From: Flavobacteria bacterium MS024-2A
GTDB lineage: Bacteria; Bacteroidota; Bacteroidia; Flavobacteriales; Flavobacteriaceae
NCBI GenBank assembly: GCA_905182305.1
Contig: CAJJBB010000006.1
Coordinates: forward strand, 124,001-188,000
Direction of reading: 5' to 3'
DNA: 64,000 nt
Part shown: in pieces, positions 54,937 to 64,000 of the stretch
How positions within the stretch are numbered: the first letter of the stretch is position 1
Layout of the letters: the number at the start of each line of letters is the position of its first letter
The notes under the pieces: model-generated
Database searches by the model: none
The model's input: the letters and a program-made list of their open reading frames with translations, nothing else
Told to the model about the DNA's origin: nothing
Program-made: the position numbers and the translations under genes

Positions 54937-57372
54937 TTAATAATCACATGAAAAAGAACCAATAGGTGAACCATCAGGAAGTCTTTTCGATGAGGTTAGA
55001 TTAAAACCAGAGGGATTATCAAAGTAATTTTGAATTTCCATTCGATAAAAATTTGAAAAATTAGCTTCTGAATGCCCAGCTAACCAGCGATCCAACGTTT
55101 CCAATTGCTCATATATAATTGCCTTTGTAATATTGCTTGCCAAAGAGTTTTGCCCCAATTGCATTAAATGTTTTAAAATAGAACCCTTAACGATTTCATT
55201 AAGTTGGTTTTCATGAGTATCACGAGGTGTCTTCTTGAAATGATTGTTAACCAATATATTCAATGTTTCTTGTAAGGATAGTTGATTCTTATCAAAACCA
55301 AATTGCATTACCAATCTATTTGCACGTTCTGGATGTAATAACATTCCTATAAGCGCATCACTCAAACTTGTTGCAATTCCTAAATAGTCAAAAGTTACAC
55401 CCGTTTGTGATAAAAAGTTTTCACGGGTTCGAGGATTTGAAAAAGATCGTGGATGAATTAATTTATTAAAATGTGATGGGATTTTTAATGCTTTAGGATT
55501 TAAGGTATTTAAATACTCTAATAATGCATTACGCTGTTGTGTAGGACTAACAACTATAACAGAAGAAAGAATTGGTCCCTTAACAGCATAATTATAATCA
55601 ACACCACCAATCATTTTCACAACAGCTTCAACTTGATAACGATGCAAGAGATACATTGGTACAAATAGATCTTCAAGATCACTATAAGGAGCACCTTCTT
55701 TAATGTGATTTAACGATAATTGATTTAATGCTTTGGATCTAATCTGCATTAAAACATTTAATTCATCTGTTGCGGAAGACCCATTATCCCATAAATGTGC
55801 TTTTGGATGTGCTCCTCCTATTGGTCGTGCATCACTATCACTTATGAAAAGATGACCTTCTTTAAGAGAGTTTTCTAGCAGTAAATTTAATTCTTTTGAT
55901 TCATCTATGTCACCAGGAAAATCACTGTAAGCATATCCCACACTTACTTTGTCCCAACTCCCTATTCCTTTTTCATATGCGTTGGAATAATTTATTTTAT
56001 CATTTTCTAAGGTTAAATAAGGATGAGGGTAATCCATTACTGAAGTACGTGATTTTGCACTTGCTGCAAAATTATGTGCAAAACCTAACGTATGCCCTAT
56101 TTCGTGTGCAGATAATTGACGTATTCTAGCCAATGCTAATTCGAGAGCTGCATATTCTTTGTTATTAGTTGGGTCAAAAGGTGCCTCTGTGAGACCTAAT
56201 GCAATCATAAAATCTTGTCTTATCCTCAGGCTTCCTAAACTCACATGGCCTTTTATGATTTCTCCAGTCCTAGGATCTGCAACGCTAGAGCCATAACTCC
56301 AACCTCTAGTTGAACGATGTACCCATTGAATCACATTATAACGAACATCTAATGGATCTGCATCATCTGGTAAAATTTTTACCTGAAAAGCATCTTTATA
56401 TCCTATACTTTCAAAAGCCTGGTTCCACCAATTTCCACCTTCTATAAGAGCAGAACGAACTGGTTCTGGTGTTCCATTATCTAAATAGTAAATAATTGGC
56501 TCAATGGCTTCACTAATTTCTGCAGAAGGATCTTTCTTTTCCAGACGATGACGATAGATGTATTGCTTTTGAGTAGATTCATTTACAGGTGTAGAATAGT
56601 CATAAAAAGATAAAGCATTGACACCTGAACGTGGATCAAATTTACGTGTTTCATAATCAGAATCTGGTAATGCGACAAAGGAGTGGTGCTGATTCACAGT
56701 AATTGCATTTGGAGTTGGTGTAACAGAACGCAATAAATTTCCTGGATCACTACCAGTAAAGGTTAATAACATATCAAATTCAATGTTCAAAGGGAATGCT
56801 TTAGTTCTGTCTAAATAAACAGCAGATCTGCCTTTATCGATCTTAAAAGTTCCTTGCTTACGTTGCTTTAGTCTCTTGCTAACCCCATGAGCATCTTCTA
56901 ATAAGAAAGATGTTAAATTAATTATGTAGGATCCATTAATCCTTTCTTCAATTGGAAAACTATACAGGACAGACTTTGCAAATGCCTCCTTAATGGATCG
57001 TTGCTCTAAAGGATTATCTGAGGTAGATCGGTATTTTAAATTAGGTTGAACCATTAATAATTTATTCCCAGTTTTTGTGAAATAAACAATACGTTCATTT
57101 CCCAATTGGCCTCGATCCAAACCAATATCATTACTTCCAATTCCTTGACTTAAGCTATTTACGTATAGAAACTCTTGATCTAATTTATCTACTGATAAAA
57201 ATAGTTGATCTTTTTGAGAATGATAATTAAAATTAAAAAAACCAGTATACAGCTCGGTGTTATCAAGTAGAGATGTATTAATTAAATGTTTGTTTTTATC
57301 TCCTTTTTTTTGAGCATTGAGTCCAAAAGAAAATATAAATAATATAGCTATTGCAAGCTTTACTCTTGTCAT
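54937..57372 (-). CDS. large secreted zinc metalloprotease (DUF5117/DUF4953 type)
   Basis: The 811-residue protein has a signal peptide (core A-I-L-F-I-F-S-F, cut after L-N-A-Q). An N-terminal DUF5117/5118-like region (about 35-330) is followed by a metzincin-type zinc site H-E-I-G-H-T-L-G-F-A-H-N-F near residue 425 and a helical C-terminal part. HExxHxxGxxH defines three histidine ligands. I see no T9SS C-terminal sorting domain, so it is probably periplasmic. The family is common in Bacteroidota and its substrates are unknown. It stands 102 bases after the ABC-F gene on the same strand. Confidence 0.9.
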   Translation of the reverse strand: MTRVKLAIAILFIFSFGLNAQKKGDKNKHLINTSLLDNTELYTGFFNFNYHSQKDQLFLSVDKLDQEFLYVNSLSQGIGSNDIGLDRGQLGNERIVYFTKTGNKLLMVQPNLKYRSTSDNPLEQRSIKEAFAKSVLYSFPIEERINGSYIINLTSFLLEDAHGVSKRLKQRKQGTFKIDKGRSAVYLDRTKAFPLNIEFDMLLTFTGSDPGNLLRSVTPTPNAITVNQHHSFVALPDSDYETRKFDPRSGVNALSFYDYSTPVNESTQKQYIYRHRLEKKDPSAEISEAIEPIIYYLDNGTPEPVRSALIEGGNWWNQAFESIGYKDAFQVKILPDDADPLDVRYNVIQWVHRSTRGWSYGSSVADPRTGEIIKGHVSLGSLRIRQDFMIALGLTEAPFDPTNNKEYAALELALARIRQLSAHEIGHTLGFAHNFAASAKSRTSVMDYPHPYLTLENDKINYSNAYEKGIGSWDKVSVGYAYSDFPGDIDESKELNLLLENSLKEGHLFISDSDARPIGGAHPKAHLWDNGSSATDELNVLMQIRSKALNQLSLNHIKEGAPYSDLEDLFVPMYLLHRYQVEAVVKMIGGVDYNYAVKGPILSSVIVVSPTQQRNALLEYLNTLNPKALKIPSHFNKLIHPRSFSNPRTRENFLSQTGVTFDYLGIATSLSDALIGMLLHPERANRLVMQFGFDKNQLSLQETLNILVNNHFKKTPRDTHENQLNEIVKGSILKHLMQLGQNSLASNITKAIIYEQLETLDRWLAGHSEANFSNFYRMEIQNYFDNPSGFNLTSSKRLPDGSPIGSFSCDY

Positions 57373-57474
57373 ATAAATATATTTAATGAATTTAAAACTA
57401 CTAAAAACAAATTAAAGAGAAGGATATCCCATTTTTATTTATCAACCAAAAAAAATGTAATTAGAAATAATTAG

Positions 57475-59340
57475 TTAGCCTTCCATTTCTATCGAATACT
57501 CTAACCATTGATTAGTTTTTTCCTCTAAAGTATTTTCCAATTCTTTTAATGTAATGGAAAGCTCTTTTATTTCTTCAGCACTCATTGTTTCAGTAACAAA
57601 ACGATTTTGAAGAGACAACTTTTTAAGTTCTATTTTTCTTATATTCTTTTCTAGTTTATTAAAAGATTGCTGGTCTTCATATGACATTGAGGTCTTAGTT
57701 GATTCTTTTAACTTCCAATCTTTTTTTGTTTTTTTTTCTTCAATTAATTTGGTTGAATGAGTTTCTCCTTCATATGCACGATAATCAGAATAATTACCTG
57801 GAAAATCTTCAATAATACCCTGTCCTTTCAAAACAAAAAGATGGTCAACAATTTTATCCATAAAATAACGATCATGAGACACGACCAATAAACAACCCGG
57901 AAAATCTAAAAGAAAACTCTCCAAAACATTGAGTGTAACAATATCTAAATCATTTGTAGGTTCATCGAGAATTAAAAAATTAGGATTCTGAATAAGAATA
58001 GTACATAAATATAAGCGCTTACGTTCACCTCCACTGAGTTTTTCAACAAAGTCATACTGTTTTTTACGATCAAATAAAAAACGTTCTAATAGTTGCTGAG
58101 CAGATATTTTTTTGCCTTTTTTTAATGGTATAAACTCTCCGAATTCTTGAATAACCTCAATGACCTTTTGTCTTTCTTTAACTTTTATTCCGTTTTGAGT
58201 GTAATAACCAAATTTCAATGTTTCACCCCGAATGATTTTTCCTGAATCAGGTTTAATGGCATCAGTAAGTAAATTTAAAAAAGTAGATTTTCCTGTTCCG
58301 TTTTTACCTATAATACCAATACGATCATTTCTTTGAAAGTTATAATCAAATTGATCTAAAATTACATTGTCTTTAAAGGCTTTGGAAACTTTATGCATTT
58401 CAATCATTTTAGAACCTAGACGTTCCATATTGATTTCTAATTGAACTTCATGATCATTTCTCCGTTGTTTAGTTTTTTCTTTTATAAATTTAAAATCATC
58501 AATTCTTGATTTTGATTTGGTAGTTCGAGCTTTTGGCTGTCTTCGCATCCATTCCAATTCTTTTACAAAATGACGTTTAGTTTTATGAGCCATAGTTTCC
58601 TCATGAGAAATTCTTACAGCTCGTTTTTCTAGATAATATGAATAACTTCCTTTATAAGTGAATAACTCCCCTTCGTCCAATTCAATAATTTCATTACATA
58701 CTCGTTCCAAAAAATAACGATCATGGGTAACCATAAGTAGGGTCATCTTTTCTTTTATAAAGTATGCTTCTAGCCACTCAATCATTTCCATATCCAAATG
58801 ATTAGTGGGTTCATCTAAAATTAAAAGGTCAGGCTTTTCAAGAAGAGATGTGCAAAGAGCAAGACGTTTTCTTTGTCCTCCTGAAAGATTAGAAACTTTC
58901 ATTTTTAAATCTCCTAATTTAAGTTTGCTAAGCATCTGCTTATATTGAGTTTCAAAATCCCAAGCTTCATGTTGATCCATTGCCTCAAAAGCATTTTGAT
59001 ATCCTTCAGAATCTTCTGGATTTAACAACGCTTTTTCATACACAGCTATCACCTTAAGAGTTTTGTTATCTGAACCCAATATAGTATCCTCCACTGTTAA
59101 ATTAGGATTTAATTTTGGGTCTTGAGCGAGATAAGAAATATGAGTTCCTTTTCTAAAATTAACCTCTCCCGTGTCTGAGGTGTCTTGCTGAGCAATGATT
59201 TTTAATAGAGTAGTTTTACCACTTCCATTTTTAGCTATAAAGGCAATTTTTTGACCCTTACTAATTCCAAAGGAAATAGGTTCAAAAACAATTCGTTCTC
59301 CATATGATTTCGAAACGCCTTCTACAGAAAGTAGGTTCAT
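57475..59340 (-). CDS. ABC-F family ATPase (Uup-like)
   Basis: The 621-residue soluble protein has two ABC domains. The first has Walker A G-K-N-/G-S-G-K-T-T near residue 40 and signature L-S-G-G-Q-R-K near 153. The second has G-K-N-G-T-G-K-S near 345 and L-S-G-G-E-R-K near 437. Both have L-D-E-P-T-N Walker B extensions. A P-site tRNA interaction linker lies between them, and a C-terminal coiled coil (about 550-621) matches Uup. ABC-F proteins act on ribosomes or DNA intermediates rather than transport. It is divergent from prfB. Confidence 0.93.
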   Translation of the reverse strand: MNLLSVEGVSKSYGERIVFEPISFGISKGQKIAFIAKNGSGKTTLLKIIAQQDTSDTGEVNFRKGTHISYLAQDPKLNPNLTVEDTILGSDNKTLKVIAVYEKALLNPEDSEGYQNAFEAMDQHEAWDFETQYKQMLSKLKLGDLKMKVSNLSGGQRKRLALCTSLLEKPDLLILDEPTNHLDMEMIEWLEAYFIKEKMTLLMVTHDRYFLERVCNEIIELDEGELFTYKGSYSYYLEKRAVRISHEETMAHKTKRHFVKELEWMRRQPKARTTKSKSRIDDFKFIKEKTKQRRNDHEVQLEINMERLGSKMIEMHKVSKAFKDNVILDQFDYNFQRNDRIGIIGKNGTGKSTFLNLLTDAIKPDSGKIIRGETLKFGYYTQNGIKVKERQKVIEVIQEFGEFIPLKKGKKISAQQLLERFLFDRKKQYDFVEKLSGGERKRLYLCTILIQNPNFLILDEPTNDLDIVTLNVLESFLLDFPGCLLVVSHDRYFMDKIVDHLFVLKGQGIIEDFPGNYSDYRAYEGETHSTKLIEEKKTKKDWKLKESTKTSMSYEDQQSFNKLEKNIRKIELKKLSLQNRFVTETMSAEEIKELSITLKELENTLEEKTNQWLEYSIEMEG

Positions 59341-59484
59341 ATATAATTTACTTTAATTTTCTGTAAAAGTACGGATTAAGATTAGGGGAATTGAAAATCT
59401 ATATTAGATTTAATTTTTAAATAAAGAGTTGTTTTGCACTAGTAAATAAGAGATTTCCTTATTTTTATATTTTAAAATAAACAT

Positions 59485-60586
59485 ATGATTTCAAACGAGC
59501 AATACAAACATTTAATGGAACGCCTGATTGCCTTAAGGCAATATCTTTGACATTGATGCCAAAGAAATTGAAATTAAAAATCAAGAAGAAAAAACTTTAG
59601 AACCAGATTTTTGGAGTAATGCCTCTAAAGCTGAGCTTCATATGAAAGGTTTAAGAAATCTAAAAAAATGGGTGACAGATTACAATAACCTTATTCAAGA
59701 ATCTGAAGACCTTGAAGTACTCATGGGATTTGTTAAAGCAGGAGAGGTTACTGGTGAGGAAGTAGAAGCACAATATTATGATATCGAACAACTTTTAGAA
59801 GCAGTTGAATTCAGAAACATGCTTTCCGATGAAGGAGATGATTTAAGTGCAGTACTTCAAATCACTGCTGGTGCTGGTGGGACTGAAAGTTGTGATTGGG
59901 CTGCCATGCTTATGCGAATGTATTTAATGTGGTCTGAAAAAAAAGGATATAAAATTAAAGAACTTAATCACCAAGCCGGAGAAGTTACAGGAATAAAAAC
60001 TGTGACTATAGAAATAGAGGGTTCCTATGCTTTTGGATGGCTTAAAGGAGAAAACGGTGTTCACCGATTAGTTCGAATATCACCGTTTGATACAAATTCT
60101 AAACGCCACACATCATTTGCCTCTGTATATGTTTATCCACTTGTAGATGATAGTATTGAAATTGTCATTAACCCATCAGAATATACTTGGGAAACAATGC
60201 GCTCTAGTGGTGCAGGAGGACAAAATGTTAATAAGGTAGAAACGGCTGTTCGCTTAAGACATCAACCTACAGGAATTATTATTGAGAATTCTGAAACTCG
60301 TTCTCAATTAGAAAATAAAAATAAAGCAATGCAATTATTACGCTCACAGCTATATGAATTAGAGCTTCAGAAAAAGTTAGCTGCAAGAGATGAAATTGAA
60401 GCCTCAAAGAAAAAAATTGAATGGGGATCTCAAATTAGAAATTATGTAATGCACCCCTATAAATTAGTTAAAGATGTTAGAACACAAGTTGAAATTACCG
60501 ATGTTGATGCAATAATGAATGGACAAATAGATCCATTTTTAAAAGCTTATTTAATGAGTATGGGACAAAAAGATTTATACGAATGA
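59485..60586 (+). CDS. prfB: peptide chain release factor 2 (programmed +1 frameshift)
   Basis: The gene is read in two frames. ATG at 59485 opens a 21-codon frame ending at an in-frame TGA (59548-59550). A +1 shift on CTT-T continues at GAC (59549) for 345 codons to 60586, giving 366 residues, the normal RF2 length. A simple ORF call would start falsely at 59642 and lose the first 52 residues. RF2 marks include G-A-G-G-T-E and the peptidyl-transferase motif G-G-Q near residue 242 (G-A-G-G-Q-N-V-N). RF2 ends translation at UAA/UGA, and the UGA at the shift site makes it autoregulated. The stop overlaps the HAD gene by 4 bases. Confidence 0.97.
59536..59551 (+). other. RF2 programmed +1 frameshift site
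   Basis: The stretch AGG-CAA-TAT-CTT-TGA-C matches the classical RF2 site: slippery CTT, TGA stop with following C, and an AGG (in TTAAGG, Shine-Dalgarno-like) at the same distance upstream as in E. coli (AGG-GGG-TAT-CTT-TGA-C). Confidence 0.96.
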
Positions 60587-61200
60587 AAGAGAAAATAACT
60601 ATAATATTTGATTTAGGTGGTGTTCTAATCGATTGGAATCCAGAATATTTATACCTAGATATTTTTGGAGGAGATCGCGTTAAGATGAATGCTTTTTTTG
60701 AGCTCGTATGCACTATGGATTGGAACGAAAACCAAGACGCAGGTTACCCATTAGCTCAAGCAACAGAAGACAGAATCGCGTTATTTCCTGAATATGAAAT
60801 TTTAATAAAAAAATATTATGGGCAATGGGAAGAAATGTTAGGAGAAGCTATTTCAGGCTCTGTACAAGTTTTAAAAAAATTAATTGATAATCCTAAGTTT
60901 AGAGTAGTCGCATTAACTAATTGGAGTGCTGAAACCTTTCCAGTGGCCCTTAAACGTTTTGATTTTTTACATTGGTTTGAAGGAATTGTAGTTTCTGGAA
61001 CTGAAAAAACTAGGAAACCTTATTCAGAAATTTATCAAATAACTTTAGATCGATTTAATATAGATCCGTCTGAAGCATTATTCATTGACGATAACTTAAG
61101 AAACATTAAGGGTGCAAAAGCACTTGGCATAAATGGAATTCATTTTTCAACACCTGAAGAGCTTATAAAAGATCTTAATAATTTTAAAATTAAGTTATAA
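60583..61200 (+). CDS. HAD family hydrolase (YihX-like)
   Basis: The 205-residue HAD-IA protein has the nucleophile loop I-I-F-D-L-G-G-V-L near residue 7, A-L-T-N-W-S (motif II) near 108, a lysine in R-K-P-Y near 145 and F-I-D-D-N-L-R-N (motif IV) near 167. A helical cap follows motif I. The second Asp of the DxD loop is replaced by Gly, as in several YihX-type and dehalogenase-like members. It is probably a sugar-phosphate phosphatase or a house-cleaning hydrolase. Its ATG overlaps the prfB stop, so its level may follow RF2 frameshifting. Confidence 0.9.
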   Translation: MKEKITIIFDLGGVLIDWNPEYLYLDIFGGDRVKMNAFFELVCTMDWNENQDAGYPLAQATEDRIALFPEYEILIKKYYGQWEEMLGEAISGSVQVLKKLIDNPKFRVVALTNWSAETFPVALKRFDFLHWFEGIVVSGTEKTRKPYSEIYQITLDRFNIDPSEALFIDDNLRNIKGAKALGINGIHFSTPEELIKDLNNFKIKL

Positions 61201-61209
61201 AAAAAATTA

Positions 61210-61728
61210 ATGTCTGTAACTCTAGATTCTATTAGAATTCAATCATTATCCAAATTACTGCAGTTGTCTGTTCAAACTTTTGAAGAAACTTTTGGGCATC
61301 AAAATACTAAAGAAAATATGGCCTGGTATTTTAAAACAAAAATGAATTCTAAACAGCTTAAAAAAGAGTTGCAGAATCCAAATTCAGATTTTTATTGGAT
61401 TCTTTTTCAAAAAAAAATTATTGGCTACTTAAAATTAAATTTTAACGACACACAAACTGAGGTTGTTAACTTCGAAGATTCTTTTGAAATTCAGCGTATT
61501 TATATTTTAAGCAATTTTCAAGGAAAAGGATTAGGACAAGATGTACTTTCTAAAGTAATATTATTAGGCAAAAACAAGGGGTACACTTTTTTATGGCTTG
61601 GTGTATGGGAACAAAATAAAGATGCAATCGCATTTTATACTAAAAAAGGATTTAAAATCTTTGAAAAGCATGTTTTTCAGTTGGGAACTGATTCACAAAC
61701 AGACCTATTAATGGGTCTTGAAATCTAA
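61210..61728 (+). CDS. GNAT family N-acetyltransferase
   Basis: The 172-residue protein has the GNAT core, with I-Q-R-I-Y-I-L-S (motif A beta strand) followed by the acetyl-CoA loop F-Q-G-K-G-L-G-Q-D near residue 105. W-L-G-V-W-E-Q-N and A-I-A-F-Y-T-K-K-G-F (motif B) follow near residues 137 and 148. It resembles RimI/SpeG-like single-domain acetyltransferases; the substrate is unknown. It is 9 bases after the HAD gene and overlaps convergent dnaB by 4 bases. Confidence 0.92.
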   Translation: MSVTLDSIRIQSLSKLLQLSVQTFEETFGHQNTKENMAWYFKTKMNSKQLKKELQNPNSDFYWILFQKKIIGYLKLNFNDTQTEVVNFEDSFEIQRIYILSNFQGKGLGQDVLSKVILLGKNKGYTFLWLGVWEQNKDAIAFYTKKGFKIFEKHVFQLGTDSQTDLLMGLEI

Positions 61729-63239
61729 AATGGAGAATCATCCTTTAAATCATCAAAAGCATCATCTGGATTGGGAAGACTTGAAGACGATATAGCATTA
61801 GGATTCATTTTTGATTGAAATTCAAAAGGGGAGTCAAAACTGTCTAAATCTTCAAATTTACCTAAATGACCAATAAATTTTAGTCTTATATTATCAAGAC
61901 CTCCATTACGGTGTTTAGCGACAATGAGTTCAGCTTGCCCTTCAGAAGGTGAACGTTCATCATCATCCCATTCATCAATATTATAGTATTCAGGACGGTA
62001 AATAAAGGATACAATATCAGCATCTTGTTCAATAGCACCAGATTCTCTTAAATCAGAAAGCATAGGACGTTTAGTCCCTCCTCTAGTTTCTACTGCTCGT
62101 GAAAGTTGTGAAAGTGCGATTACAGGGATATTTAATTCTTTGGCTAATGCTTTTAAATTTCTTGAAATTGTTGAAATTTCTTGTTCTCTATTCCCTGATT
62201 TAGTACTCGTTCCAGCGGTCATTAGTTGAAGATAATCCACTACAATTAATTTAATTCCATGTTGGGAAGATAGTCTTCGTGATTTTGCCCGCAAGTCAAA
62301 AATAGATAAAGAGGGAGTGTCATCAATGAAAAGGGGAGCCTTTTCAAGATCGGTTACTTTAACATTTAATTGCTGCCATTCATGATCAGCTAATTTTCCG
62401 GTTCTTAATTTTTCAGAAGACAGGCCTGTTTCTGCTGAAATTAAACGTGTAATTAGCTGTACAGACGACATTTCAAGAGAAAAGAAAGCAACGGGTATTT
62501 GTTTAGTTACGGCTATGTTTCTGGCCATTGATAATGTCAAAGCTGTTTTACCCATACCTGGTCGTGCTGCAATAATAATTAAATCGCTAGGCTGCCAGCC
62601 AGAGGTTAGCTTGTCAAGTTTTTCAAAACCAGTGCTCACACCACTTAATCCATCGCGTTTTGAAATTTCCTCAATGCGCTTTTTAGCTTCTATAACAAGG
62701 TTTTGAGCTGATTCTGATGATCTCTTGATGTTCCCTTGGTTAACTTCATATAATTTAGACTCTGCTTCATCTAAAAGGTCAAATACATCAGTTGATTCTT
62801 TATAAGAGCTTTCAATAATTTCATTTGAAATTTTTATCAAACTTCTTTGAATAAATTTCTGAAGGATAATTCTAGCATGAAATTCAATATGTGCTGAAGA
62901 AGCTACTCGCTGAGAAAGTTGTACTAAATAAAACTCACCTCCAACAGTCTCTAATTTACCTTTTTTACGAAGTTCTGAAGAAACTGTAAGTAAATCTACG
63001 GGTTGTGAATCTTGAAAAAGTTGATAAATTGCCTCAAAAATATGTTGGTGAGCTGTTTTATAAAAGGCATCAGGCTGAAGAATATCGATTACTTCATCTA
63101 CTCCTTTTTTATCAATTAACATAGCACCCAAAACAGCCTCTTCTAATTCTAAAGCTTGTGGAGGAATTCTACCCTGTTGAAGATTTATTACAGCTGGATT
63201 TGGTGTTTTTTTATATTCAAGTGCCTGCTTTTTTTCCAT
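61725..63239 (-). CDS. dnaB: replicative DNA helicase
   Basis: The 504-residue DnaB has its N-terminal DnaG-interacting helical domain (about 20-130, P-P-Q-A-L-E-L-E-E-A-V-L-G-A at the start). The RecA-like domain has Walker A A-A-R-P-G-M-G-K-T near residue 230, an L-I-V-V-D-Y-L-Q-L Walker B near 333, and the arginine-finger-type segment with R-E-S-G-A-I-E-Q-D-A-D near 405. It unwinds DNA at the fork. No intein is present. It follows accA, as in other flavobacteria. Confidence 0.98.
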   Translation of the reverse strand: MEKKQALEYKKTPNPAVINLQQGRIPPQALELEEAVLGAMLIDKKGVDEVIDILQPDAFYKTAHQHIFEAIYQLFQDSQPVDLLTVSSELRKKGKLETVGGEFYLVQLSQRVASSAHIEFHARIILQKFIQRSLIKISNEIIESSYKESTDVFDLLDEAESKLYEVNQGNIKRSSESAQNLVIEAKKRIEEISKRDGLSGVSTGFEKLDKLTSGWQPSDLIIIAARPGMGKTALTLSMARNIAVTKQIPVAFFSLEMSSVQLITRLISAETGLSSEKLRTGKLADHEWQQLNVKVTDLEKAPLFIDDTPSLSIFDLRAKSRRLSSQHGIKLIVVDYLQLMTAGTSTKSGNREQEISTISRNLKALAKELNIPVIALSQLSRAVETRGGTKRPMLSDLRESGAIEQDADIVSFIYRPEYYNIDEWDDDERSPSEGQAELIVAKHRNGGLDNIRLKFIGHLGKFEDLDSFDSPFEFQSKMNPNAISSSSLPNPDDAFDDLKDDSPF

Positions 63240-63335
63240 GATACTAATCTACATCCTTTTCTGATTTCATGATAAAACAAACTATAAAGAATTTAATGTT
63301 TATAAGTTTATAAAAATGTTGATAAGCTAAGAAAG

Positions 63336-64000
63336 CTAATCTAAAAAATTCCCCATTTCAAGGAACTTATTCCTTCTTTTATCGATTCGCTCTTTTGAAG
63401 AATCTTTCTCCATTTTTTTAAATGCTGTCAATAGCTCTTTACGGACTGTCTTGAATGTCGTTTCACGATCAAAATGTGCTCCTCCTAGGGGTTCTTTGAT
63501 TATTTTATCAATTAATTTATTCTTAAGCATATCTTTAGAAGTAAGTTTTAAGGCTTCTGCAGCTTGTTCTTTATGTTCCCAGCTTCGCCACAAAATAGAG
63601 GAACAAGACTCAGGAGAAATAACAGAATACCAAGTATTTTCAAGCATAAAAACTTTGTCACCAACACCTATTCCCAGAGCACCTCCAGAAGCTCCTTCAC
63701 CGATAATTACAACAATTATGGGGACAGTAAGAGACATCATTTCAAAAATATTACGCGCAATTGCTTCTCCTTGGCCACGTTCTTCAGCTTCTAAGCCCGG
63801 AAAAGCTCCTGGGGTATCAATAAATGTAATAATTGGAATACCAAATTTATCTGCAGACTTCATTAAGCGTAAAGCCTTACGATAACCTTCAGGATTTGCC
63901 ATTCCAAAGTTTCTATACTGTCTTGTTTTAGTATTATATCCTTTTTGAGTCCCTACAAACATAAAAGATTGATCATCAATTTTTCCTAATCCTCCAACCA
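63336..64000 (-). CDS. accA: acetyl-CoA carboxylase carboxyltransferase alpha subunit (partial)
   Basis: The start is outside the window. The frame stays open to base 64000 and the internal ATG at 63962 is not the true start, because [10 protein letters not shown] precedes it in frame. The seen part holds [30 protein letters not shown] and [10 protein letters not shown], the AccA crotonase-fold carboxybiotin site. With AccD it makes malonyl-CoA for fatty acid synthesis. A 96-bp gap separates it from dnaB. Confidence 0.97.
   Translation of the reverse strand, partial: VGGLGKIDDQSFMFVGTQKGYNTKTRQYRNFGMANPEGYRKALRLMKSADKFGIPIITFIDTPGAFPGLEAEERGQGEAIARNIFEMMSLTVPIIVVIIGEGASGGALGIGVGDKVFMLENTWYSVISPESCSSILWRSWEHKEQAAEALKLTSKDMLKNKLIDKIIKEPLGGAHFDRETTFKTVRKELLTAFKKMEKDSSKERIDKRRNKFLEMGNFLD

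Noticed and set aside
54937-57372. Type IX secretion C-terminal sorting domain on the metalloprotease
   Set aside because: The C-terminus is helical and ends S-F-S-C-D-Y; it lacks the beta-rich sorting domain pattern ending in basic residues.
59543-59550. TATCTTTG as a promoter -7 box
   Set aside because: It matches TAnnTTTG but is part of the RF2 frameshift site inside the gene, which explains it fully.
59642-60586. Plain ATG ORF as the prfB coding region
   Set aside because: The ATG at 59642 is internal. Sequence upstream continues RF2 in frame back to the CTT-TGA shift site and the true ATG at 59485.
63451-63885. 144-residue plus-strand ORF
   Set aside because: It lies fully inside accA on the opposite strand. 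Its composition mirrors the antisense frame and it has no recognisable domain.

Overview
The window comes from a bacterium of the phylum Bacteroidota, almost certainly a marine-type member of the Flavobacteriia with a compact, AT-rich genome. The evidence is the PorX regulator of type IX secretion, a GldF-GldG gliding ABC transporter protein, the LpxC-FabZ fusion, bifunctional HisB and HisIE, families largely restricted to Bacteroidota (DUF2911, DUF4369-thioredoxin lipoproteins, the large zinc metalloprotease family), and -7 promoter boxes of the Bacteroidota type (TAnnTTTG) rather than Shine-Dalgarno-rich leaders. Genes are packed tightly: many neighbours overlap by 1 to 14 bases, and the longest gene-free stretch (187 bp) is the his leader. 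I see no rRNA or tRNA gene, no IS element, prophage, CRISPR array or integron. This is a chromosomal core region.

Layout: 1-4464 holds a rhomboid protease fragment, a thioredoxin-like lipoprotein and a large FAD/Fe-S D-2-hydroxyacid dehydrogenase. 4494-10738 holds aroC, a dicarboxylate/amino-acid symporter, mutS2, ung, an eIF1-like SUI1 protein and a DinB-like protein. 10735-17444 (minus strand) is an accessory stretch with a 34-residue membrane mini-protein, a YbjQ protein, a membrane-anchored amidohydrolase, DUF2911, an M61 peptidase, a frameshifted DUF2461 gene, and an exported nucleoside hydrolase paired with a methylthioribose-kinase-like protein. 17989-25131 is the complete histidine operon hisGDCBHAF(IE), preceded by a translated leader with three consecutive His codons and an intrinsic terminator. 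25157-32717 is an envelope and housekeeping operon: HD phosphohydrolase, lpxD, lpxC-fabZ, lpxA, efp, sucD, fabG and an SPFH protein. It is read divergently from porX, which is followed by tsaE.

34719-42876 carries proline dehydrogenase, pcm, an oxidoreductase/DUF1015/YggS group, an exonuclease-GIY-YIG fusion, a voltage-gated-type K+ channel with a zinc ribbon, and miaA. 42954-49354 carries purC, phoH, a DUF62 SAM hydrolase, the gldF-gldG fusion and dnaN. 49383-51694 is a two-gene operon (serine-palmitoyltransferase-like plus cysteine-synthase-like) that fits sulfonolipid (capnine) synthesis. 51742-59340 carries an S9 oligopeptidase, threonine aldolase, a large secreted metalloprotease and an ABC-F ATPase. 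59485-64000 carries prfB with its programmed frameshift, a HAD hydrolase, a GNAT acetyltransferase, dnaB and the 3' part of accA.

The strongest observations are: the histidine attenuator, with a ribosome-dependent antiterminator that can be paired base by base; the prfB frameshift site, which truncates the simple ORF; the gldF-gldG fusion; the putative capnine pair close to it; and the nucleoside hydrolase/sugar kinase pair. I did not find a convincing new defence or mobile system.
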